Source: Opitutaceae bacterium
Lineage (GTDB): Bacteria; Verrucomicrobiota; Verrucomicrobiia; Opitutales; Opitutaceae
Direction of reading: 5' to 3'
Length of the DNA: 64,000 nucleotides
Assembly (NCBI GenBank): GCA_019634615.1
Contig: JAHCAZ010000007.1
Location: 1-64,000, forward strand
A model generated the notes under the pieces. The model saw nothing but the letters and a program-made list of their open reading frames with translations, ran no database searches and was not told the origin of the DNA. Of the stretch, positions 57,498 through 64,000 are shown piece by piece. Every line of letters starts with the position of its first letter. Position 1 is the first letter of the stretch. The position numbers and the translations under genes were made by a program.

Positions 57498-57507
57498 TTT
57501 GGATCCC

Positions 57508-58449
57508 ATGTCGCTGCGCTACCATGCCGCCGGCTTCCTCCACTGGCTCCGCTTGCTGCGACGGCACGGCCGGCCGGAACGCGTGCTGCATTTCAACGGC
57601 GGCATCGGCGACCAACTCCTCTGCAGTGCCGTGGCCCGCGAGATCAGCCGGCGCGGCGGCACGGGACTCTGGCTCGCCACGACCCACCCCGAACTCTTCC
57701 GGGACAACCCCGACGTGGAACTCGCCTTCCCGGCCAGCCTCGATCTTGTCCCTTGGTTCCGCCTGGCCGGCACGCCCATCGAACCGGTCCGCTACGCGGA
57801 GACCGTATTCGCGGAGGACCGGGACGTGCCGCCGACCGAGCCGATCATCGCCGCCCTCTGCCGCAGTGCCGGCCTGCACGGCTCGGTCATCCTGCGGCCC
57901 TGGCTTCCGGCCGTCCGCCGCGCCGTTTTGACGCCGCGCGCCCGCCAGCGCGTGGCCGTGCAGTCCAGCGTGCTGACCGCCCGCTACCCGATGCCAAACA
58001 AGCAATGGCCCGCCGAGCGCTGGCAGGCCGTGGCCATGACGCTCACCCCGCAGGTCGAACTGGTGCAGGTCGGCAGCCCGTCCGATCCCCGGATCGAAGG
58101 GGCGGAGGATCGCCGGCAACCTGCACTGCTGGCCACCGCGGCGGTCCTGGCCGACTGCGACCTGTTTGCCGGGCCGGTCGGTTTCCTCATGCATCTGGCC
58201 CGCGCGGTGGATTGCCCGGCCGTCATCGTCTACGGCGGGCGCGAGCCGCCGGCGATCAGCGGCTACGCCTGCAACACCAACCTGGCCACGGCCCCCGCCT
58301 GCAGCCCCTGCTGGCAGTACACCCGCTGCGATCATGCGCGGCGCTGCCTCATGGACATCCCGGCCGCCGCCGTCTCCGCGGCGATCAGTACGGCGCTGAA
58401 ACGGGCGCCGGCGCGGCCGCTGCCGGCGGAGACCTACGAACTGAACTGA
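57508..58449 (+). CDS. GT9-like glycosyltransferase (heptosyltransferase type)
   Basis: This 313-residue protein resembles the ADP-heptose:LPS heptosyltransferase family: VLHFNGGIGDQLLCSAVAREI at the N-terminal half, and LADCDLFAGPVGFLMHLARA plus DCPAVIVYGGREPP in the C-terminal half. The last part has many cysteines (ACSPCWQYTRCDHARRCLMD), common in this family. The sugar is not determined. The ATG at 57508 is preferred over a TTG at 57499. The next gene begins 7 nt after its stop. Confidence 0.85.
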   Translation: MSLRYHAAGFLHWLRLLRRHGRPERVLHFNGGIGDQLLCSAVAREISRRGGTGLWLATTHPELFRDNPDVELAFPASLDLVPWFRLAGTPIEPVRYAETVFAEDRDVPPTEPIIAALCRSAGLHGSVILRPWLPAVRRAVLTPRARQRVAVQSSVLTARYPMPNKQWPAERWQAVAMTLTPQVELVQVGSPSDPRIEGAEDRRQPALLATAAVLADCDLFAGPVGFLMHLARAVDCPAVIVYGGREPPAISGYACNTNLATAPACSPCWQYTRCDHARRCLMDIPAAAVSAAISTALKRAPARPLPAETYELN

Positions 58450-58456
58450 TACCGCC

Positions 58457-59602
58457 GTGCGGATCGCCATCGTCACCACCAATCGCCTTTATCCCTGGGG
58501 CGGGGCGGAGCATTTGTGGCACGCGGTCGCGCTCGCGGCGCGAGCGCGCCGCTGGCCGGTTCTCGCCGTGGCCGGCCCGCTGACGCTCGATTCCGCACCC
58601 ATCGGTGAGCTCCGCGCCGCCGGGGTCGAGGTTCGTGTCCTGCCTCCATCCACGGCGGTCGGCGGAGGCCGCCTCGCCGCCTTGCGGGCATGGCGCCAGC
58701 GGTTCCTCGGGGCGCGCCGCGGCGTGGGCCGGGCGCTGCGCGATTTCGCGCCCGACGCAATCCTCGTGAGCCAGTGCGGTGCGTTTGACGGGGCGTGGGA
58801 GCCTTGGCTCCAAGGGGTGATCGCCGCCACCGGGGCACCCTACGTGACGATCACGCACAACAACGACGGCCAGACGCTGGGTGGCGGCGACCGCGTCGCG
58901 TGCCTCGACTGGTGCCGTCGCGCCCGCTTGGCGACCTTCGTCTCGGCCGAGCTCGCCGACCTCGCCGTTCGCCAGCTCGGGGTGGATCCCGGCAATCTCA
59001 GCGTCGTGCAGAACCCGGTCGCGATCCCGGCCACCCCGCCGCCCTGGCCCGCCTCCCCGCCCTACCGGCTGGCCGTGGTCGGCCGGCTCGAGGCGCACGA
59101 GAAGGGATTGGACCTAGCCCTCGCCGCGACCGCCGCCGCCCTGAGTCGGGCCGAGGGCTGGGAGCTCAGCCTGCATGGCCGGGGCCCTGATGCAGCCATG
59201 CTGCGTGCGCAGGCCGATCAACTGGGCATCGGCGACCGGGTGCGCCTTGCAGGGTACACTCCCGACCCGGTCGAAATCTGGCGCCATCACCACCTTTGCG
59301 TGCTCGCATCACGCTGGGAGGGCTTTTCCCTGGTGATGGCCGAGGCCATGGCCTGCGGCCGCCCGGTGCTCCGCACGGCCAGCGGCGGCGCGAATTGGAT
59401 CGAGCCCGGCCGCACGGGTTGGCTGTGCGCACCCGGCCAGATCGAGGCGCTGACCGCGGCGCTCGGCACGGCCTGGGCGCGGCGCGCCGATTGGGCCTCG
59501 ATGGGCGCCGCCGCCCGGGCGGCTCTGCTCTCGCGTCTCGACCGGGATCCTGCCACTACCCTGCTGGACCTCCTCGCCACCTGTCAGTCGCCCGCCCGAT
59601 GA
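58457..59602 (+). CDS. GT4-family glycosyltransferase
   Basis: This 381-residue GT-B protein starts MRIAIVTTNRLYPWGGAEHL and has LAVVGRLEAHEKGLDLALAA and ASRWEGFSLVMAEAMACGRP (E-x7-E), the GT4 hallmarks. The start is GTG at 58457. It ends by an ATGA overlap with the acyltransferase gene. Donor and acceptor are unknown. Confidence 0.92.
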   Translation: MRIAIVTTNRLYPWGGAEHLWHAVALAARARRWPVLAVAGPLTLDSAPIGELRAAGVEVRVLPPSTAVGGGRLAALRAWRQRFLGARRGVGRALRDFAPDAILVSQCGAFDGAWEPWLQGVIAATGAPYVTITHNNDGQTLGGGDRVACLDWCRRARLATFVSAELADLAVRQLGVDPGNLSVVQNPVAIPATPPPWPASPPYRLAVVGRLEAHEKGLDLALAATAAALSRAEGWELSLHGRGPDAAMLRAQADQLGIGDRVRLAGYTPDPVEIWRHHHLCVLASRWEGFSLVMAEAMACGRPVLRTASGGANWIEPGRTGWLCAPGQIEALTAALGTAWARRADWASMGAAARAALLSRLDRDPATTLLDLLATCQSPAR

Positions 59603-60171
59603 ACCTCACCGGCCGCACCCACACCCTCCTTTTCCGCGCGCGTTCCCGCGCGAAGATCTTCTGGCTGCGTCGGCTGGGGGCGAGGATCGGCCGGAACGTC
59701 GTTCTGCACCAAGGCGTCGAGATCTCGATCCGCCATCCGGTGACCGGACGCGGCACGGTGGAGATCGGCGACGATTGCGAGTTGTCCAGCAACGTCGTGT
59801 TCCACCCCTACGGCGGTCGCATCATCCTGCAACCCGACGTGTTCATCGGCCCGCAGGTGGTGATTTACGGCCATGGCAATGTCACCATCGGGGAGCACAG
59901 CCTGATCGCCATGCAGTGCCGCATCCTCTCGTCCGACCATTCGGTACCGCCACTGGACCGGCTGATCCGCGTGCAACCTGACATCCGCAAGCCCACCGTG
60001 ATCGGCCGGGACGTGTGGCTGGGCGCCGGCGTGTCGGTGCTTGCCGGCGTCACGGTCGGTGACGGCTGCGTGGTCGGCGCCGGGGCGGTGGTGACGCACG
60101 ACCTGCCCGCGGGCGCGATCGCCGTCGGCATCCCCGCCCGCGTCACCGGGTGTCGCGCCGCTTCCACCTGA
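59599..60171 (+). CDS. Hexapeptide-repeat (left-handed beta-helix) acyltransferase
   Basis: This 190-residue protein has the hexapeptide repeat pattern of LbH acyltransferases: IGRNVVLHQGVEI, GDDCELSSNVVFHPYGGRII, GPQVVIYGHGNVTIGEHSLI, then DVWLGAGVSVLAGVTVGDGCVVGAGAVVTHDLP and GIPARV. The catalytic His is probably in ILSSDHSVPP. It is likely to O-acetylate a glycan sugar with acetyl-CoA. It overlaps the GT4 stop by 4 nt, and the carbamoyltransferase starts 7 nt downstream. Confidence 0.92.
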   Translation: MNLTGRTHTLLFRARSRAKIFWLRRLGARIGRNVVLHQGVEISIRHPVTGRGTVEIGDDCELSSNVVFHPYGGRIILQPDVFIGPQVVIYGHGNVTIGEHSLIAMQCRILSSDHSVPPLDRLIRVQPDIRKPTVIGRDVWLGAGVSVLAGVTVGDGCVVGAGAVVTHDLPAGAIAVGIPARVTGCRAAST

Positions 60172-60178
60172 GCCCGCC

Positions 60179-61954
60179 ATGCGTTCCGTCATTCTCGGCA
60201 TCGGTGGCCAGCTGGGCCACGATGGCAACGCCGCGCTGCTGGTCGACGGCCGGCTCGTTGCCGCCGCGCAGGAGGAGCGCCATACGCGGCGCAAGCACGA
60301 CGGCGCCTTTCCCGCCGGGGTCATCGCCGAGTGCCTGGATCGGGCGGGGCTCGGCGGCGACGCGGTGACCGACGTGGTCTTCGCCGAGAAAGGCCTCCAG
60401 AGCCACCTGTTCGATCTCACCGGCCGACCGGGCAATGCCTTCACCCGCGTACTCGGTCACATCCTGCCCGAGGGCTGGGCCAGCTATTACGCCCAGCAGG
60501 CGCGCGCCCGGCTGCCACGGGCGCGTTTCCACCACGCGTGGCATCACCTATCCCATGTTGCCGCGGCCTTCCATTCGTCAGCCTGGGACCAGGCCGCGTT
60601 CCTGTGCGTGGATGGCAAGGGCGAGGACTACTCCGCCACGGCCGGCACCGTCACCCATGGCGACCTGCGGATCCACTGGGAGCAGCCGTACGAGAACGGC
60701 CTCGGCATGTTCTACACGCTGATCACCTACTTCCTCGGCTTCATCTCGTTCGGATCCGAATACAAGGTCATGGGCCTGGCCCCCTACGGCGAGGCCCGGC
60801 ATGCGGCCGCCCTGGGCCGGCTCTACACCACCGACGGGCGCGGCGGCTTCCGGCTGCTCCGCCCGATCCGCTACACCGAGGAGTCGATCGTCGCCGCCTT
60901 CCCGTGGGTGGCCGCGCAGCTGGGGATGCCGGCCCGTCCCCGGAACGGCGGGCTGACGCAGGATCATGCGGATCTGGCGGCCAGCCTCCAGCAGGTCTTT
61001 CAGGACGAATTGCTGAAGATGGCTCGCCATGTGCGGGACACCACCGGCGAGACGCGCCTGCTGTTCTGCGGCGGCTGCGCCCAGAACTGCGTGGCGGCCG
61101 GTCGCCTGCGCGCCGCGGGCATCTTCGGCGATGTCTTCAATTCGCCGGTCGGCGGCGACATGGGTTCCGGCCTCGGCGCGGCCTTCCTGCACGAGCGCGG
61201 GCGCCAAGCAGGCCGCCCGTTCCGCCCGGCGCTGCTCGGTTTCAACCTCGGCAGCGAGCCCGGTCCGGCGCCCGCAGCCGCGCGCCCGCACCTGATCGCC
61301 CGGGCCACGCCCTTGCATGAGTTCGTCGCGGAACAGCTCGCCGGCGGCCGCATCGTCGCCGTCGTGCGCGGTCGCATGGAACTGGGGGCGCGCGCGCTCG
61401 GCGCCCGGTCCATCCTCGCCGATCCCCGGGTGCCCGGCATGCAGTCGCGGCTCAACCTCGCCGTCAAATTCCGCGAGTCGTTCCGGCCCTTTGCCCCCGC
61501 CATCCTCGCCGAGCACACAGACGCCTGGTTCGACACCGCGGCGGAGTCGGACTACATGAACTACACCGCTTACCTGCGTCCCGAGCTGCGGACCCCGCCG
61601 CCCGCGCGGTTCACGGGGATGAAGGAGCGCCTCGACTTCCCGCGCTGCGTCATTCCCAGCGTGATTCACGTTGATTATTCGGCGCGCCTGCAGACCGTCC
61701 GGCCTGAGGTGCACCCCGATCTGCACGCGTTCATCGCGGCGTTCCATGCGCGCACCGGCGTGCCGATCCTCATCAACACGTCCTTCAATGTCGCCGGCCA
61801 GCCCATCGTCCGCACCGCTATCGAGGGCTGGGAGTGCTTCGTGCACACCGACATCGACCTCCTCGTGCTGAACGAGGAAGTGTACCGCAACCCCGGGGAC
61901 AAGACCCGGGAGGAGAAAATCCAATGGCTCGCGCGATTCGCCAGGCAGGCCTGA
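60179..61954 (+). CDS. NodU/CmcH-type carbamoyltransferase
   Basis: This 591-residue protein has the O-carbamoyltransferase pattern: ILGIGGQLGHDGNAALLVDG, AAAQEERHTRRKHDGAFP, HHAWHHLSHVAAAFHSS (catalytic/metal His residues), LLFCGGCAQNCVAAGRL, GRMELGARALGARSILADPR, ESFRPFAPAILAEH and GVPILINTSFNVAGQPIVRTA. It moves carbamoyl from carbamoyl phosphate onto a hydroxyl, as in NodU on Nod factor sugars. In this operon it should decorate a sugar of the exported glycan. Its 3' end overlaps a possible micro-ORF by 31 nt. Confidence 0.94.
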   Translation: MRSVILGIGGQLGHDGNAALLVDGRLVAAAQEERHTRRKHDGAFPAGVIAECLDRAGLGGDAVTDVVFAEKGLQSHLFDLTGRPGNAFTRVLGHILPEGWASYYAQQARARLPRARFHHAWHHLSHVAAAFHSSAWDQAAFLCVDGKGEDYSATAGTVTHGDLRIHWEQPYENGLGMFYTLITYFLGFISFGSEYKVMGLAPYGEARHAAALGRLYTTDGRGGFRLLRPIRYTEESIVAAFPWVAAQLGMPARPRNGGLTQDHADLAASLQQVFQDELLKMARHVRDTTGETRLLFCGGCAQNCVAAGRLRAAGIFGDVFNSPVGGDMGSGLGAAFLHERGRQAGRPFRPALLGFNLGSEPGPAPAAARPHLIARATPLHEFVAEQLAGGRIVAVVRGRMELGARALGARSILADPRVPGMQSRLNLAVKFRESFRPFAPAILAEHTDAWFDTAAESDYMNYTAYLRPELRTPPPARFTGMKERLDFPRCVIPSVIHVDYSARLQTVRPEVHPDLHAFIAAFHARTGVPILINTSFNVAGQPIVRTAIEGWECFVHTDIDLLVLNEEVYRNPGDKTREEKIQWLARFARQA

Positions 61955-62046
61955 AGCTGCTTCTCATCGTGCTGCGGTTGATCCTGCGGCCACCGCATTC
62001 GGGCTGGGTATCCAGTCACCGCGCCACCGGACTGCGCGGGCGCTGA
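61924..62046 (+). CDS. Possible 40-residue micro-ORF after the carbamoyltransferase
   Basis: An ATG at 61924 opens a frame in the carbamoyltransferase 3' end and reads MARAIRQAGLKLLLIVLRLI then LRPPHSGWVSSHRATGLRGR. A short amphipathic or weak membrane segment (LKLLLIVLRLIL) is seen. Carbamoyltransferase genes are often followed by small membrane-protein genes, but this does not match one I know, so it may be fortuitous. Confidence 0.3.
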   Translation: MARAIRQAGLKLLLIVLRLILRPPHSGWVSSHRATGLRGR

Positions 62047-62060
62047 GGACAAGAAACCCG

Positions 62061-62195
62061 ATGAGCCTGGACCGACACTTGAAAGGCATGCACTCCCGGC
62101 GCCGCGCCCGCGCGCAGGATTTCACTTCGCGCGGCGGTATTTCCAGCCACCGTGAGCATCTGACACCCGCCAGCACCACCGTCGCCTCCGCGTGA
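62061..62195 (+). CDS. Possible 44-residue micro-ORF coupled to the GT2 gene
   Basis: An ATG at 62061, with GAGG 12 nt before it, opens 44 codons (MSLDRHLKGMHSRRRARAQD at the start) and ends in GTGA, where the GTG starts the following GT2 gene. The 4-nt overlap is the same as at many junctions in this operon, which argues for a translated gene. The peptide is basic and has no membrane segment. Function is unknown. Confidence 0.4.
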   Translation: MSLDRHLKGMHSRRRARAQDFTSRGGISSHREHLTPASTTVASA

Positions 62196-63079
62196 AACTC
62201 AGCGTCATCATCCCGGCCCACAATCCCGCCCCGGATTTCCTCGCGGCCACGCTCACCGCGCTCCAAGCGCAAGACCTGCCGCGCGCGGAGTGGGAGTTGC
62301 TCGTGCTCGACAATGCCTCCGCGCCGGCGCTGCACCCGGATCTCGGCTGGCATCCCGGAGCCCGCACGGCCACGGAGCCCCAGCTCGGCCTCACCGCGGC
62401 GCGCCTGGCCGGCTTCGCGGCCACAACGGGCGAGGTCATCGTGCTCGTGGACGATGACAACGTCCTGGCGCCGGACTACCTGTCCCGCGCGGCGGCCATC
62501 GCCCGCGCCGAGCCCGGCCTCGGGACTTGGAGCGGTTGCATCCAACTGGCCTTCCAGGCCGGCGCGGTGCCGCCGCCGGCCCCGTGGCGTGGTTATCTCG
62601 CCGAGCGCGCGGTTGCCGGCCGACAGGTGTCGCGCGATCCCCGGCATCACGCCTCCACGCCTTGGGGCGCCGGGATGTGCATCCGCCGCGAAGTGGCCGC
62701 CGCCTACGCCGCCCGCGTGCGATCCGACCCGCGGCGCCTCAAGCTCGACCTGCAGGGTGCCGCACTGGTCTACGGCGGCGACACCGACATCGCGTACACC
62801 GGTTGCGACCTAGGGTTCGCCAAGGGCGTGTTTCCCGAGCTTCGGCTCGACCACCTGATCCCCGCACGGCGCTGCACCCGCGAGTACCTCGTCCGCGCGG
62901 CCGAGGGCCACGGGTACTCCGAGGTGCTACATGCGTGGCTGCGCGAACAGCAACTGCCGGCCGAACGCCCGGCTTGGCGGCAATGGCTGCAGCGGCTGCG
63001 GCTGCCGCCCGAGGAGCGGCGCATCGCCGCGGCCCGCGCCCGGGGCGTCGCCCGCGCCCGCCGCGAACTCACCGCCTGA
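62192..63079 (+). CDS. GT2-family glycosyltransferase
   Basis: This 295-residue protein has a GT-A fold of the GT2 type: SVIIPAHNPAPDFLAATLTA at the N-terminus, ELLVLDNASAPALHP, GEVIVLVDDDNVLAPDYLSR (metal DxD) and GAGMCIRREVAAAY. The C-terminal part after residue 190 has no membrane helix and a Tyr/Gly region GGDTDIAYTGCDLGFAKG with an acidic candidate catalytic base. The start is GTG at 62192. The donor sugar is unknown. Confidence 0.92.
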   Translation: MKLSVIIPAHNPAPDFLAATLTALQAQDLPRAEWELLVLDNASAPALHPDLGWHPGARTATEPQLGLTAARLAGFAATTGEVIVLVDDDNVLAPDYLSRAAAIARAEPGLGTWSGCIQLAFQAGAVPPPAPWRGYLAERAVAGRQVSRDPRHHASTPWGAGMCIRREVAAAYAARVRSDPRRLKLDLQGAALVYGGDTDIAYTGCDLGFAKGVFPELRLDHLIPARRCTREYLVRAAEGHGYSEVLHAWLREQQLPAERPAWRQWLQRLRLPPEERRIAAARARGVARARRELTA

Positions 63080-63080
63080 C

Positions 63081-64000
63081 ATGCCTCCGCGGATCTATTT
63101 CCACTGCTGTCCCGAGCCGGATAACCTCCAGGACGACATCATCATCCTCGCCGAGGGCCTGCAGGAACTCGGCATCCCGTACTTTGCGAGCCACGATTAC
63201 TGGCGGCAATCGCCGGCCCCCGGCGACTATCTCTTCAAGGCCACGCCCGAGGTCAGTCCGGACGATTGCGATGTCGTCGTGCTGCCCTACACCTGGTTCA
63301 ATTGGATCCGGCTGGGGCACCCGGTGGTTCGGCGCGAGTTTCCACCCGGACTGTTCAAGGCCGGCCGACAGTACCGCACCGTCTACATGGACACCAACGA
63401 CGGTCACCGTACGGTTTCGTGGGAGCCGGCCTTCCGGCAGTTCGACCTGATCCTGCGCACGAAGCTCAATCGGCGGGCCTGGGCGCCGGCCAACCTGCGT
63501 CCCTGGACCCTGGGCCTCTCCCGCCGCATGCTGCGAATGACCGCCGGAGGCCCGCCGTTCGCGCAGCGCCGGCAGGCCCTCCTCGTCAATTTCGGCGCGT
63601 CGCACGGCTACCCCCACACGGCGAGGCTGCGCGCGGAAGCGCGCTTCCTCCCGGCCGTCCGCGGGTGGTTTCCGCCGGACGCCACCCGCGACGACCTGCA
63701 GGTACCGCCGTCCGATCCCTACGATCGCCTCATGTGGGAGCAGACCAACCACCGCCATTGCCAGGCGTATTACGAGCGCCTGAAATCCACGCAGGCCTGC
63801 GCTTGCTTCTGCGGTGACCTGATCCCGCCGCTTCCTTGGCGAGATCCCGGCCAATACTTGGTCGGCGGGAGGAAGGCCCGGGTGAAGTTCGCCCTCTTCC
63901 AGGCGCTGGCCCGGCTCGATCCCCGGCCCGAGCGCATCGTGCAATGGGACAGCTGGCGATTCTGGGAGGCGCTCGCCGCCGGTTGCCTGGCCTTCAACCT
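63081..64000 (+). CDS. Glycosyltransferase-like protein, 3' end outside window
   Basis: The ATG at 63081, one base after the GT2 stop, opens a frame with no stop to the end of the window (306 codons visible). The protein starts PPRIYFHCCPEPDNLQDDII, has NDGHRTVSWEPAFRQFDLIL and WEQTNHRHCQAYYERLKSTQ, and ends near WDSWRFWEALAAGCLAFN. The last stretch resembles the donor-binding segment of GT-B or exostosin-like enzymes (FWEALAAGC). The family is not certain. The gene runs on to the right. Confidence 0.75.
   Translation, partial: MPPRIYFHCCPEPDNLQDDIIILAEGLQELGIPYFASHDYWRQSPAPGDYLFKATPEVSPDDCDVVVLPYTWFNWIRLGHPVVRREFPPGLFKAGRQYRTVYMDTNDGHRTVSWEPAFRQFDLILRTKLNRRAWAPANLRPWTLGLSRRMLRMTAGGPPFAQRRQALLVNFGASHGYPHTARLRAEARFLPAVRGWFPPDATRDDLQVPPSDPYDRLMWEQTNHRHCQAYYERLKSTQACACFCGDLIPPLPWRDPGQYLVGGRKARVKFALFQALARLDPRPERIVQWDSWRFWEALAAGCLAFN

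Overview
The window is a high-GC, densely packed bacterial chromosome segment. The gene set suggests a Gram-negative member of Verrucomicrobiota, probably Opitutales/Opitutaceae. Supporting points are an LptD-type outer-membrane assembly protein, menaquinone synthesis, many genes without a clear Shine-Dalgarno sequence, a lone xseB-dxs pair, GntR-LacI type regulators beside glycoside-hydrolase genes, and intergenic 'AACC...GGTT' period-9/10 repeats of a kind I associate with such genomes. The lineage is inferred from content, because no rRNA gene is present. I see no IS element, prophage, integrase, CRISPR array or replication origin.

Layout. 1-2.7 kb: a phosphorelay module (tandem-receiver protein, single receiver, HisKA-receiver-adenylate cyclase). 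2.7-13.7 kb: housekeeping genes (exported protein, glgB, lptD, an RsmB-type RNA methyltransferase, scpA, a small unknown gene, trxA, then menA, a membrane protein and acyP on the other strand), ending with tRNA-Ser(GCU). 13.8-17.9 kb: a carbohydrate-active pair (GH28-like beta-helix and six-hairpin glycosidase-like protein) preceded by a palindrome that recurs at the start of the GntR-LacI regulator at 25.3 kb. 17.9-31.2 kb: subtilase lipoprotein, exported protein, meso-diaminopimelate dehydrogenase, MFS and OPT transporters, Gfo/Idh/MocA oxidoreductase, the regulator, a serine hydrolase, an orphan NMT1-type binding lipoprotein, an amidase and a purine permease.

31.3-36.0 kb: a five-gene ferrous-iron operon on the minus strand: soluble DtxR-type sensor, membrane-anchored DtxR-FeoA fusion, FeoB split into a GTPase and a separate permease, and an outer-membrane-type protein. 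A ferric-type ABC permease and a DMT exporter lie divergently beside it. 38.7-47.8 kb: a long nested hairpin repeat, an unknown barrel-type enzyme, a nuclease/phosphatase, an M48 protease, xseB-dxs, a tiny Cys/Lys-rich exported protein, tRNA-Gly(CCC), recR and ybaB, an epimerase-like protein and a DJ-1 protein.

47.9 kb to the right edge: one long co-directional surface-glycan operon running out of the window. It holds asnB, GT4, ABC exporter permease and ATPase with a Wzt-like tail, three methyltransferase-type genes, a GT11 fucosyltransferase, two more methyltransferase-type genes, GT9, GT4, a hexapeptide acyltransferase, a NodU-type carbamoyltransferase, two micro-ORFs, GT2 and a partial glycosyltransferase. 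Many junctions are 4-nt ATGA/GTGA/TTGA overlaps, so the genes look translationally coupled. The set reads as synthesis, decoration (methyl, acyl, carbamoyl, amide) and ABC export of a fucose-containing glycan.

Most promising for follow-up: the membrane-tethered DtxR-FeoA/split-FeoB operon, the decorated-glycan operon with its hairpin-rich leader and micro-ORF, the AACC...GGTT hairpin family (one copy supplies the only usable start of a gene), the shared TGTCATGACA palindrome, and the Cys-triplet microprotein.
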